Below are positions 1 to 7,405 of a stretch of 36,513 nt of DNA, piece by piece. The notes beneath the pieces are model-generated. The model searched no databases. It saw nothing but the letters and a program-made list of their open reading frames with translations, and was not told where the DNA came from. The position numbers and the translations under genes are program-made. Source of the stretch: JAZRGE01 sp045644025 (lineage in GTDB: Bacteria > Bacillota > Clostridia > Oscillospirales > Acutalibacteraceae). Each line of letters opens with the position of its first letter. Positions within the stretch are counted from its first letter, which is position 1. The stretch is taken from assembly GCA_045644025.1 (NCBI GenBank), contig JAZRGE010000003.1, positions 1-36,513 on the forward strand. The letters run 5' to 3'.

Positions 1-8
1 ATGAAGTG

Positions 9-1025
9 ATGGAATGTGAACTTTGCCATAAAAAGCAAAGCAGTAAAACAAGGTGTATAAACGGACATTTCGTTTGTGATGAATGTCATACAAGCGGAAT
101 GGACGAAATCATTTCGATATGCTTTAACAGCAAGACCAAAAATCCTATCGAGATTATGGAAGAAATGATGTCTATCCCATCCTGCCATATGCACGGGCCC
201 GAACATCACACTATGGTTGGCTCTGCACTTTTAACGGCATATAAAAATGCGGGTGGGGATATAGACTTAAAAGCCGCCCTTTATGAAATGCAAAAAAGAG
301 GAAAGCAAGTCCCCGGCGGTGCTTGTGGATTTTGGGGCGCCTGCGGAGCAGGCGTTAGCACAGGTATGTATGTTTCCATTGCATTAAAATCAACACCACT
401 TGCAAAAGAAGCATGGGGACTTTCCAATCAAATGACAGCAAGAGCCTTAAAAGCGATAGGAGAAAACGGTGGCCCTCGTTGTTGCAAAAGAGATTCTTAT
501 CTCGCTATTGTCGAGGCAATCAAATTCACAAACGAGAAGTTAGAGGCTAGGATGGAACTTAATCAAATAACCTGTTCTCGTTCTCATATGAATAACCAGT
601 GCATAGCGGAAAAATGTCCTTTTTATAAAAAGGAAAAGAAAAAGGTGGCCTTTATTTGTGTTCATAATTCGTGTCGTAGTCAGATCGCAGAGGCATTAGG
701 AAGGCACTTGGCGCCGGATGTATTTGAATCATATTCAGCTGGAACAGAAATAAAACCAAAAATAAATCAAGATGCCGTTAGAATCATGAAAGAGCTTTAC
801 GGAATTGATATGGAACAGACACAGTATTCAAAATTGATTACAGATATTCCAAATCCCGATGTGGCAATTTCAATGGGTTGTAACGTGGCTTGCCCTTTTA
901 TCGGAAGAGCATTTGATGATAATTGGGAGTTAGAAGACCCCTCAGGAAAAACAGATGAGGAATTCAAGAAAATAATTAAAAAAATCGAGGAAAAGATCAT
1001 AGAACTAAAAGACCAATACGAATAA
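9..1025 (+). CDS. DUF5714-like Cys-rich domain fused to ArsC/LMW-phosphatase domain
   Basis: A two-part protein of 338 residues. The N-terminal ~200 residues carry paired cysteines (CELC near 3-6, CDEC near 23-26), a His/Cys-rich stretch (SCHMHGPEHH near 58-67) and a Gly/Cys core (PGGACGFWGACGAG near 102-115), which I match to DUF5714, a family of unknown function; it may bind metal (inference). The C-terminal part from about 213 is a low-molecular-weight phosphatase/arsenate reductase fold: the CX5R loop (Cys217, Cys222, Arg223) and a second pair (GCNVACP, Cys291/Cys295) fit the thiol relay of thioredoxin-type ArsC. Arsenate reduction is plausible, but no arsenic transporter is in view. I chose ATG at 9 because TGA of the preceding frame (7-9) overlaps it as TGATG, suggesting coupling to an upstream gene outside the window; GTG at 6 is possible, and the true 5' end could lie outside. 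Base composition is more AT-rich than everything downstream, a sign of transfer. Confidence 0.8.
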   Translation: MECELCHKKQSSKTRCINGHFVCDECHTSGMDEIISICFNSKTKNPIEIMEEMMSIPSCHMHGPEHHTMVGSALLTAYKNAGGDIDLKAALYEMQKRGKQVPGGACGFWGACGAGVSTGMYVSIALKSTPLAKEAWGLSNQMTARALKAIGENGGPRCCKRDSYLAIVEAIKFTNEKLEARMELNQITCSRSHMNNQCIAEKCPFYKKEKKKVAFICVHNSCRSQIAEALGRHLAPDVFESYSAGTEIKPKINQDAVRIMKELYGIDMEQTQYSKLITDIPNPDVAISMGCNVACPFIGRAFDDNWELEDPSGKTDEEFKKIIKKIEEKIIELKDQYE

Positions 1026-1113
1026 ATGAGCATTCCTCCTTTTGTGCATAGCAGCGCAAGTCACTATTAGGTGTGAGCGGGTTAAGGGCTTTAGGTTCTT
1101 CCAACAATAGACA

Positions 1114-1127
1114 TTTTGGCGCCAAAA
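1114..1127. repeat. 14-bp perfect palindrome
   Basis: TTTTGGCGCCAAAA is a perfect dyad; allowing one bulged base at 1113 it extends into GAC/GTC arms on each side. It lies in the spacer between the AT-rich DUF5714-ArsC gene and the SdpI gene. It could be a protein-binding or recombination site. No recombinase gene is in view. Confidence 0.45.
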
Positions 1128-1157
1128 GTCATGCTTGTTATGGTGTGTGATAAAATT

Positions 1158-1192
1158 AAAAGGAAGCACGAAATTTTCGTGCTTCCTTTTTT
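1158..1192. terminator. Bidirectional intrinsic terminator
   Basis: A perfect stem (GGAAGCACGAA at 1162-1172 with its complement at 1176-1186, 3-nt loop) is flanked by A4 and T6. It ends plus-strand transcription from the DUF5714-ArsC gene. On the minus strand the run TTTTAATTTTA gives a usable T-tract for the convergent SdpI operon. Confidence 0.85.
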
Positions 1193-1233
1193 GCTGTCTT
1201 TTAGGGCTCAACCCCTACGTCCAGACTTTTGTT

Positions 1234-2316
1234 TTAGTTGTTCACTTTTGTGAGCAGATCTTGGTATAGTTGCTTGGTTTGCTCCGCCGATTTGGTGTTC
1301 ACAACAAGCACTGCATCACCCGAACGAACAGCAACGTAGCAGTGCACGTTGTTGTAGGTGTAGCGTGTGTGGCGGCCGAAGCGTTCGTTCTGGAAGAGAC
1401 CCATGGAAAGCGCGGGGCTGCCATAGCCCAGGATTCTTTTTGCGCTGTCTTTTTCCTCAATAAGCTCAACGGAATCAATTTTATCGTAGTCCACGGTGAA
1501 ATCTTCGTAGGGCGAAGCCTTTATGGTGAAGCTTGTTTCGCCAAACTCGGTGGCTATGCTGCCGCCCAGAAGTATAACGACAATCAGCACAGATATCAAG
1601 GAGGTGATAATAGAGATCACAACCGTTTTAAGAGGCTTCTTTTTGTTTTCGCTCTCCTTGGGCACGTGGCCTTCCGCTATCTGCTTTTTGTGATAGCTAT
1701 AAGAATAAATCACGGGGGCAAGCGCCGCAGGAATAATACCCACCAGAAGCATCACGATGCCCACGGTTTCGGGCAGCAGGGCGCAAAGCAAAAATGCAAG
1801 ACCGATAGCCACGTAAACTTTGCCTGCCATTCTGTGGGTGGCAAACCAGTTCTCTTCGCTTTCCAAAGTCCATTTCAGTTTTATGCCCATATAGGAATTT
1901 TGTTTTATCTTGGGCATAATATTGCCCAGCACGATAAACATAATGGCCAGAAGCACCATAAGGATCATAAAAAGGTTCATTTTAAGCTGAAACGTTATGG
2001 CTAAGAAGATGAGAGAGATGAAAACGGAAGCGGTGGGCATTATCCAAAGCACGATTCCAAGGATGCGGCCGCTTTGCTCGCGCATTCTGGGATCCCTCAT
2101 AGAAATAAGGATGCAGACCCAATGCATTACCAGCAGGAAAACCGGCAGACCATAAATAAACAGGCCTGTTGAGGTGAAGCCGTCGGAGTTGTTTGCATCG
2201 CTCCAATGAGAGGCGAAAATGCCGGGAAAATTATCCCTAAGAATAAAGCCTATTATCATAGGTGCAAGTGTGAGCAGGGAAGATATAATCATCTTCCATT
2301 TGTGTTGTTTAATCAT
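1234..2316 (-). CDS. SdpI-family membrane protein (DUF1648 + SdpI)
   Basis: An integral membrane protein of 360 residues. The N-terminal part is a DUF1648-like pair of hydrophobic segments; the middle carries the SdpI signature around residues 135-165 (NSYMGIKLKWTL followed by a W..THR motif); the C-terminal ~110 residues after the last membrane segment form a polar domain with beta-rich character, possibly PH-like (inference). In Bacillus subtilis SdpI gives immunity to the SdpC killing factor and sequesters the repressor SdpR at the membrane. Here the preceding gene is an ArsR-type repressor overlapping by 8 nt, so the same receptor/repressor pairing is likely. No toxin gene is present nearby, and many SdpI homologues are orphan membrane proteins, so the ligand is unknown. 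Confidence 0.85.
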   Translation of the reverse strand: MIKQHKWKMIISSLLTLAPMIIGFILRDNFPGIFASHWSDANNSDGFTSTGLFIYGLPVFLLVMHWVCILISMRDPRMREQSGRILGIVLWIMPTASVFISLIFLAITFQLKMNLFMILMVLLAIMFIVLGNIMPKIKQNSYMGIKLKWTLESEENWFATHRMAGKVYVAIGLAFLLCALLPETVGIVMLLVGIIPAALAPVIYSYSYHKKQIAEGHVPKESENKKKPLKTVVISIITSLISVLIVVILLGGSIATEFGETSFTIKASPYEDFTVDYDKIDSVELIEEKDSAKRILGYGSPALSMGLFQNERFGRHTRYTYNNVHCYVAVRSGDAVLVVNTKSAEQTKQLYQDLLTKVNN

Positions 2317-2584
2317 TTTCTTTTTCTCCTTTCAAATCGTTCACCCAAAGCATTATCTCTTCCAACACCGAGATATTCAGCTCGTAGAAGATAAATTTAC
2401 CCTCTCTGGCATCCCTTATAAGATCGGCCTCTTTAAGCACCGAGAGATGCCGAGATATAGATGCATCTGTCACCGAAAAGTGGCCGCTTATTTCTCCTGC
2501 CGACATTCTGCCCTTTTTAAGCAGATTTAATATTTCACGGCGGATAGGGTCGGCTAAGGCCCTAAGCGTGTTCTGCAATGCCAT
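2309..2584 (-). CDS. ArsR/SdpR-family winged-helix repressor
   Basis: A 91-residue single-domain winged helix: ALADPIRREIL near residues 9-19 and the recognition helix SVTDASISRHLSVLKEADLI near 37-56, followed by the beta-wing (REGKFIFYEL). It has no CxC metal-binding motif in the recognition helix, so it resembles the SdpR autorepressor branch rather than a metal sensor. RBS AAAGGAGC sits 6 nt upstream of the ATG. It is the first gene of a two-gene operon and overlaps the SdpI gene by 8 nt. By analogy with sdpRI it probably represses its own promoter and is titrated by the membrane partner; this is inference. Confidence 0.9.
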   Translation of the reverse strand: MALQNTLRALADPIRREILNLLKKGRMSAGEISGHFSVTDASISRHLSVLKEADLIRDAREGKFIFYELNISVLEEIMLWVNDLKGEKEND

Positions 2585-2596
2585 ATCATCGCTCCT

Positions 2597-2619
2597 TTAA
2601 CATTTAACCTAATTGTTAA
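2597..2619 (-). promoter_or_regulatory. Candidate SdpR-like operator dyad
   Basis: TTAACA and TGTTAA form an inverted repeat separated by 11 nt. It lies between the -10 box and the RBS of the ArsR-SdpI operon, covering the expected transcript start. The position fits autorepression by the ArsR-family product. Confidence 0.5.
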
Positions 2620-2623
2620 TTAT

Positions 2624-2652
2624 AGTATATGTCGGGATTTCTGATTTGTCAA
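2624..2652 (-). promoter_or_regulatory. Sigma-A promoter of the ArsR-SdpI operon
   Basis: On the minus strand, TTGACA (2647-2652) and TATACT (2624-2629) are separated by exactly 17 nt. This is a near-consensus housekeeping promoter reading into the ArsR gene. Confidence 0.85.
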
Positions 2653-2661
2653 GAAAAAAAT

Positions 2662-2686
2662 AAAAGCGCTCCGAAGAGCGCCTTTT
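2662..2686 (-). terminator. Intrinsic terminator after the YD-repeat lipoprotein
   Basis: On the minus strand GCGCTC-TTCG-GAGCGC forms a stem with a UUCG tetraloop, followed by TTTTATTTTTTT. It directly follows the lipoprotein stop codon (2687-2689). Confidence 0.85.
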
Positions 2687-3472
2687 TTAGTATATTCCAT
2701 AGATATTAAACATCAGATCTGCCTGAGAATTCTTAGCTTTTTCCACTGCCTCGGGCTGAAATTTAATGGCCGAGTAGCTGTAGTTTGCCACATAGGTGCC
2801 ATCTGCCGTGGCCATTCGTGTGAGCAGCCCTGCATCGTTATAGGTGGCGGTGAAGGTGCGCTCGGTGGAGCCTTCCTTTGTGTAGATCTGGGTGAGCTTA
2901 CCTTCGGCATCGTAGGTATATTTCGTGATGCTGCCATTGGAGGATTTTTCTGTCACGCGGCCTGCGTTATCGTAGGTAAAGTTGATTCTGCCGCTTAAGG
3001 TATCTTCCTCATCATAGATAAGCACCTTTTCCACTTGGCCTGCATCGTTGTACTTAAACATGTAGGTGCAAAGCGTTTCGGTGTTGTTCTCATAAAGATC
3101 GTGGCAGACAATGGTGCTAAGCCTTCCGGATGCATCGTAGGAGTAGTTCCTTTTGGCGGCGTAGGGGTGGGGGAAGGCACCGTGATCTATATTGCGGAGA
3201 GTGGAGCACTCTATAAGCCTTCCTGCCTCGTTGTATTTAAGATTGGCCACGCCGCGGCCGGAATTATCTACATATCCCTTTTGGGCAAGGCTGCCGTCGG
3301 TATTGTAGGAATAATCGGTTTCGTAGGCCTTTTCGCCTGAAACGATTATTCCCGAGAGCAAATTCAATTCCACCGAGGTGTCTTGCGGGGCAGCGTCTTC
3401 CATGCGGCTGTTGCAGCCTGCAAGGCAGAGCAATATTGCAAGAACAGCTGCTAAAAGGGTTCTCTTCTTCAT
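2687..3472 (-). CDS. YD-repeat (RHS-like) lipoprotein
   Basis: A lipoprotein of 261 residues. A basic start (MKKR), a hydrophobic core and lipobox LAGC place the lipidated Cys at residue 20; Lgt in this window would modify it. The mature part is a short chain of YD/RHS-type repeats of the form Y-x-Y-x-x-x-G-R-L, about six to eight of them (for example YSYDASGRLS, FKYNDAGQVE, FTYDNAGRVT, YTYDAEGKLT). Large RHS proteins use such repeats to build a shell around a toxin, but this one lacks the core signature and any toxin tip, so it is probably a cell-surface beta-structure of unknown role. Start: an upstream in-frame TTG exists at 3487, but GGGAGG lies 7 nt before the ATG at 3472. It follows the acyl-CoA synthetase stop by 20 nt and is probably cotranscribed with it. 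Confidence 0.85.
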   Translation of the reverse strand: MKKRTLLAAVLAILLCLAGCNSRMEDAAPQDTSVELNLLSGIIVSGEKAYETDYSYNTDGSLAQKGYVDNSGRGVANLKYNEAGRLIECSTLRNIDHGAFPHPYAAKRNYSYDASGRLSTIVCHDLYENNTETLCTYMFKYNDAGQVEKVLIYDEEDTLSGRINFTYDNAGRVTEKSSNGSITKYTYDAEGKLTQIYTKEGSTERTFTATYNDAGLLTRMATADGTYVANYSYSAIKFQPEAVEKAKNSQADLMFNIYGIY

Positions 3473-3492
3473 AAGATTGCCTCCCAAACCTG

Positions 3493-5127
3493 TTAGTTGT
3501 TTATCTGGGATTCCACAAGGCTCTTGCCGCAGTATTTTTCTCTGAGTCTGGGCTTTTCTATCTTGCCTGTGGGGTTGCGGGGAATATCGTCGAATATCAC
3601 TCTTCTGGGGCGTTTGTAGCGGGGCAGAGCATTGCAGAAATCCATTATTTCGGCTTCTGTCATCACAATGCCGGGCTTAAGCTCCACTATTGCGGCCGAG
3701 ATCTCGCCCAATCTGTGATCGGGCAGGCCGATCACGGCTACGTCCTTAATAGCATCGTGGCTGCGAAGGAAATCTTCTATCTGCACGGGGTAGATGTTTT
3801 CACCGCCGCTTATAATAACGTCTTTTTTGCGGTCCACAAGGAAGATAAAGCCGTCTTCATCTTTTCTTGCCATATCGCCGGTGAGAAGCCAGCCATCGCG
3901 AAGCACTTCAGACGAAGCCTTTTCATCGCGGTAGTAGCACTTCATCACACCGGGGCCCTTCACGCACAGCTCACCAACCTCGCCGTCGGCTACTTCGCAG
4001 AAATGCTCGTCGCAGATCTTCACCTGCCAGTTGTAGCCGGCCTTGCCGATAGCGCCGATCTTGTGAATATTCTCCACGCCCAGATGTACACAGCCGGGGC
4101 CGATGGATTCACTAAGCCCATAGTTGGTATCGTATTGATGATGGGGGAAGATCTTCTTCCAACGGTGGATAAGGCTGGGGGGCACGGGCTGAGCACCTAT
4201 GTGCATAAGCCTCCATTTGGAGAGATCGTAGTCGGCAAGATCAACGTCGCCGCTATCGATGGCATCCAGCAGATCCTGCGCCCAGGGCACAAGCAGCCAC
4301 ACTATGGAGAGCTGCTCCTGGCTTACTGCCTCCAATATCCATTTAGGCTTGATGCCCTTTAAGAGCACTGTCTTGCCGCCCACGAGCAGGCTGCCAAACC
4401 AATGCATCTTGGCACCTGTGTGATAAAGGGGCGGAATGCAAAGGAAACTGTCTTCTTTAGTCTGCCCGTGATGATTGTTCTCGGTGTAAACAGCCGAGAG
4501 CAGACTTTCGTGGGAATGGAGAATGGCTTTGGGGAAGCCTGTTGTGCCCGAAGAAAAATAGATGGCTGCATCGTCTTCGGGGGTGAGGGGCATATCGGGC
4601 TCATCGGTGGGGAGAGACTTATCAAAAATATTGCTGTTTTCGGCAAAATCCGGTGTGTCGGTGCCCACGTAGTAAAGCTTCTTCACATCGGGGATGCCGG
4701 GAACGGCATCGCGCACACGATCAATAAAAGCCTGACCAAACACCAGCACGGATACCTCTGCCAGATTGAGGCAATAAACTATCTCATCGGATGTGTAGCG
4801 GAAATTAAGGGGAACGGCCAGCGCGCCGCACTTAAGCACGCCGAAATAGATGGGCAGCCATTCAAGGCAGTTCATAAGCAGAATGCCCACTTTATCGCCC
4901 TTTTTTACCCCCGCTGCCATAAGGGTGTTGGCAAAGGCGTTGGCTCTGTCGTTGAAATCCTTCCAGGTGATCTCCCTGCGATATGCATCGGCAGGATTGG
5001 CCTCCACGAGATCAAATTCGCTCCAGGGCACGTTGCGACGATTGGTGGCCTCGGGGTTGATCTCAATAAGAGCGGGATCGGCCGGAAAAAGACGGGCATT
5101 TTCTTTCAAAATATCGGTAATTACCAT
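3493..5127 (-). CDS. Acyl-CoA synthetase (AMP-forming, ANL superfamily)
   Basis: An adenylate-forming enzyme of 544 residues that would activate a carboxylic acid with ATP and join it to CoA. Visible core motifs: the phosphate-binding loop SSGTTGFPKA near residue 190, YGLSES near 340, the TGD motif (LLTGDMA) near 415, the hinge DRKKDVIISGGENIYP near 425-440 and the C-terminal catalytic lysine in PTGKIEKPR near 525. A family-specific stretch of about 25 residues precedes the usual REITWKDF segment near the N-terminus, as in a subgroup of Clostridial long-chain fatty acid ligases (from memory of the family). The substrate cannot be read from the sequence; a medium- or long-chain fatty acid is likely. 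RBS AAGGACAG precedes the ATG. The gene diverges from pyrH and has its own promoter. Confidence 0.9.
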   Translation of the reverse strand: MVITDILKENARLFPADPALIEINPEATNRRNVPWSEFDLVEANPADAYRREITWKDFNDRANAFANTLMAAGVKKGDKVGILLMNCLEWLPIYFGVLKCGALAVPLNFRYTSDEIVYCLNLAEVSVLVFGQAFIDRVRDAVPGIPDVKKLYYVGTDTPDFAENSNIFDKSLPTDEPDMPLTPEDDAAIYFSSGTTGFPKAILHSHESLLSAVYTENNHHGQTKEDSFLCIPPLYHTGAKMHWFGSLLVGGKTVLLKGIKPKWILEAVSQEQLSIVWLLVPWAQDLLDAIDSGDVDLADYDLSKWRLMHIGAQPVPPSLIHRWKKIFPHHQYDTNYGLSESIGPGCVHLGVENIHKIGAIGKAGYNWQVKICDEHFCEVADGEVGELCVKGPGVMKCYYRDEKASSEVLRDGWLLTGDMARKDEDGFIFLVDRKKDVIISGGENIYPVQIEDFLRSHDAIKDVAVIGLPDHRLGEISAAIVELKPGIVMTEAEIMDFCNALPRYKRPRRVIFDDIPRNPTGKIEKPRLREKYCGKSLVESQINN

Positions 5128-5179
5128 TTTTATCTGTCCTTTTTATGTGCTTTGGCGCTTTAATGCGCTGAATAGCCAC

Positions 5180-5208
5180 ATTATAGCAGAAAACTTCCCC
5201 AATGTAAA
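5180..5208 (-). promoter_or_regulatory. Promoter of the acyl-CoA synthetase operon
   Basis: On the minus strand, TTTACA (5203-5208) and TATAAT (5180-5185) are separated by 17 nt. The leader to the ATG at 5127 is about 45 nt. Confidence 0.8.
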
Positions 5209-5241
5209 TAGTAAAAATCAATTTTTATAAATCATTCTTCC

Positions 5242-5270
5242 TTGACTTTGAACCCTTTATACTATAATAT
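5242..5270 (+). promoter_or_regulatory. Promoter of the pyrH-polC operon
   Basis: TTGACT (5242-5247) is followed by an AT-rich run with TATAAT at 5263-5268 (15-nt spacing) or TAATAT at 5265-5270 (17-nt spacing). It is divergent from the acyl-CoA synthetase promoter. Confidence 0.7.
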
Positions 5271-5298
5271 ATATATTAGAAAAAAGGAGTGGTACGCT

Positions 5299-6003
5299 AT
5301 GAAGCCTATTTATAAAAGAGTGCTTATTAAACTCAGCGGAGAAGCCCTTGCAGGAGAAGCCGGTTTTGGCTTAAACTACGATAAAGTTTTGGAAGTTTGC
5401 GAAAGCATTAAGAAGTGCGCCGATATGGGCGTGGAGATTGCAATCGTTGTTGGCGGCGGCAATTTCTGGCGTGGCCGTTCCAGCGGCAAAATGGATCGCA
5501 CAAGAGCCGATCATATGGGTATGCTGGCCACCACCATCAATGCCCTTGGCATTGTGGATGGCCTGGAGCAGGTTGGTGTTTCTGCCCGTGCACAAACAGC
5601 TATCGAAATGCGCCAGATAGCCGAGCCCTATATCCGCAATAAGGCGGTTCGCCATTTGGAAAAGGGCCGTGTTGTAGTGTTCGGCTGCGGCACAGGCAAC
5701 CCCTTCTTCTCTACCGACACAGCAGCTGCTCTTCGCGCTGCCGAGGTGGATGCCGAGATCATCTTCAAGGCCACTAATGTGGACGGTGTTTACGACAGCG
5801 ATCCCAAGAAGAACCCCAATGCAGTTAAATTTAGTGAGATCAGTTATCTGGATGTGCTTAATAAGGGCCTGCAGGTTATGGATAGCACAGCCGCATCCCT
5901 TTGCATGGATAATAAGATCCCCATCCTTGTTTTTAATCTCAGTAATCCGGATAATATAGTTAAAGCTGTTCTGGGCGAAGAGGCCGGAACGATAGTGAAG
6001 TAA
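5299..6003 (+). CDS. pyrH: UMP kinase
   Basis: A cytoplasmic kinase of 234 residues that converts UMP to UDP with ATP, feeding UTP, CTP and UDP-sugar synthesis. It belongs to the amino-acid kinase family: the N-terminal VLIKLSGEAL supplies the lysine and glycine loop, VVGGGNFWRG (near 50-60) binds nucleotide, DHMGMLATTINA (near 71-82) is the UMP-site signature, and the TGNPFFSTDTAA loop (near 137-148) with KATNVDGVYDSDP (near 163-175) is typical of bacterial PyrH. Length is normal. Start is ATG at 5299 with AGGAG at 5285-5289; the open frame reaches further upstream only through a TTG that lies inside the promoter. It is the first gene of a long operon and is followed after 11 nt by frr, an order conserved in most bacteria. 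Confidence 0.97.
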   Translation: MKPIYKRVLIKLSGEALAGEAGFGLNYDKVLEVCESIKKCADMGVEIAIVVGGGNFWRGRSSGKMDRTRADHMGMLATTINALGIVDGLEQVGVSARAQTAIEMRQIAEPYIRNKAVRHLEKGRVVVFGCGTGNPFFSTDTAAALRAAEVDAEIIFKATNVDGVYDSDPKKNPNAVKFSEISYLDVLNKGLQVMDSTAASLCMDNKIPILVFNLSNPDNIVKAVLGEEAGTIVK

Positions 6004-6014
6004 GGAGTAATATT

Positions 6015-6569
6015 ATGCAGAATGTTATAAATGCCGCTAAGGAAAAAATGGAAAAGAGCATGGATGCTCTGGAAAGAGAGCTTGGCACTATCCGTGCCGG
6101 CCGTGCCAACCCTAAAGTGCTGGATAGGATCTCTGTAGACTACTACGGATCTCCCACCCCCATCAATCAGATGGCAGCCGTTTCCGTGCCCGACCCGAAG
6201 ACTATTCTTATTCAGCCTTGGGATGCTTCCCAGCTTAAGGCTATCGAGCAGGCTATTCAGGCCTCCGATATCGGCATCAATCCCCAGAACGATGGCCGTG
6301 CCATTCGTCTCAGCTTCCCTCAGCCCACCGAAGAGCGCCGCAAGGAGCTTGTGAAAGAGGCTAAAAAGGTTGGCGAAGATAGCAAGGTGGCCGTGCGTTC
6401 CGTTCGCCGCGATGCTATTGATAAGATCAAGGCCATGAAGAAGAACTCCGAGATCACCGAAGATGAAGTGGCTCTGGGCGAAAAGAAGATGCAGGAGCTC
6501 ACCGATAAGTACTGCAAAGAAATCGATGGTGTTATTTCGGCAAAGGAAGCCGAGATATTGGCTATATAA
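6015..6569 (+). CDS. frr: Ribosome recycling factor
   Basis: A 184-residue RRF, which with EF-G splits the post-termination ribosome. Hallmarks: the LGTIRAGRANP segment (near 24-34), YYGSPTPINQMA (near 43-54), IRLSFPQPTEERRKELVK (near 95-112) and the C-terminal three-helix-bundle stretch ending in a lysine-rich tail. Full length. RBS AAGGAG overlaps the pyrH stop region, 8 nt before the ATG. The tight spacing to pyrH supports one transcript. Confidence 0.97.
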   Translation: MQNVINAAKEKMEKSMDALERELGTIRAGRANPKVLDRISVDYYGSPTPINQMAAVSVPDPKTILIQPWDASQLKAIEQAIQASDIGINPQNDGRAIRLSFPQPTEERRKELVKEAKKVGEDSKVAVRSVRRDAIDKIKAMKKNSEITEDEVALGEKKMQELTDKYCKEIDGVISAKEAEILAI

Positions 6570-6591
6570 GCCTTAATAAAAATTAACATCC

Positions 6592-6624
6592 TCCCCGTCC
6601 CTTCGCTATGTGAGAGGACGGGGA
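6592..6624 (+). other. GC-rich hairpin between frr and uppS
   Basis: CCCCGTCC (6593-6600) and GGACGGGG (6616-6623) form an 8-bp stem, 9 with the flanking T-A pair, around a 15-nt loop. The tract after it (ATTTCCTT) is a poor U-run, so a full terminator is unlikely. A partial terminator or an RNA-processing or stabilising structure inside the operon is more plausible. Confidence 0.45.
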
Positions 6625-6659
6625 TTTCCTTAAAATCCAAAAGGGTAGAGGTGGACAAA

Positions 6660-7394
6660 ATGGGTATATTCAAAAAGAAGCTGAACGTAGCCGATATGAA
6701 GTTGCCTAATCACATAGGTGTGATAATGGATGGCAACGGCCGTTGGGCCCAGAAGCGCGGTTTGCCCAGAATGGCAGGCCACAAATATGGTGCCGAAGCA
6801 TTCAAGAGGATAGTGATCTATGCCAATAAGATCGGTGTGAAGAATATGACTGTCTATGCCTTCTCCACCGAAAATAAAGGCCGCCCTAAGGATGAAATAG
6901 ATAACCTTATGGCATTGCTTGTGAAGTATCTTATGGATGAAGAAGGCTTTATAAGCGAAAATATCAGGGTGAAATTTGTGGGCAGATTAACCGAGCTGCC
7001 TCAGGAGACGATCGATCTTATCCACAGCGTTGAGGATAAGATGAAGGATCGCACGGGTATGCAGCTTTATATCGCGCTTTACTACGGCGGAAGAGACGAA
7101 ATAGTGCATGCCGCAAAGAGGCTTGCCGAAAAGGCCAAGAGCGGAGAAATATCCCCCGAGAATATCGATGAAGCGGAGTTTTCCCGCCACCTTTTTGCCC
7201 CTGATATGCCCGATGCAGATTTTATCATTCGCCCCAGCGGTGAATATCGTCTTTCCAATTTTCTCACGTGGCAGTCGGCCTATTCCGAATTTTGGTTTTC
7301 CGATGTGCTCTGGCCCGATTTTTCCGAAAAGGATCTGGATCGTGCCATAGCCGATTTCAGCCGAAGAGATCGCCGATTCGGCAAGGTGAAATAA
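6660..7394 (+). CDS. uppS: Undecaprenyl diphosphate synthase (cis-prenyltransferase)
   Basis: A 244-residue cis-prenyltransferase that condenses isopentenyl-PP onto farnesyl-PP to make the C55 carrier for peptidoglycan and other envelope polymers. The catalytic aspartate lies in HIGVIMDGNGRWA (Asp24), followed by the substrate segment AFSTEN and the C-terminal dimer motif GEYRLSNFLTWQSAY...DVLWPDF. The common TGGE or TSGE is PSGE here, and the FSTENW tryptophan is Lys, both tolerated changes in this family. Start: ATG at 6660 with AGAGGTGG just upstream; an in-frame GTG at 6651 lies within that RBS. It is followed 11 nt later by cdsA, as in most bacteria. Confidence 0.95.
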   Translation: MGIFKKKLNVADMKLPNHIGVIMDGNGRWAQKRGLPRMAGHKYGAEAFKRIVIYANKIGVKNMTVYAFSTENKGRPKDEIDNLMALLVKYLMDEEGFISENIRVKFVGRLTELPQETIDLIHSVEDKMKDRTGMQLYIALYYGGRDEIVHAAKRLAEKAKSGEISPENIDEAEFSRHLFAPDMPDADFIIRPSGEYRLSNFLTWQSAYSEFWFSDVLWPDFSEKDLDRAIADFSRRDRRFGKVK

Positions 7395-7405
7395 GGAGGA
7401 TAATT

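Noticed and set aside
1..9. ATG AAG TGA at the very left edge as a gene end
   Set aside because: Only three codons are visible; it may be the tail of an upstream gene overlapping the next start, but nothing can be called.
3473..3487. TTG start five codons upstream for the YD-repeat lipoprotein
   Set aside because: These codons are themselves the GGGAGG ribosome binding site of the ATG at 3472.
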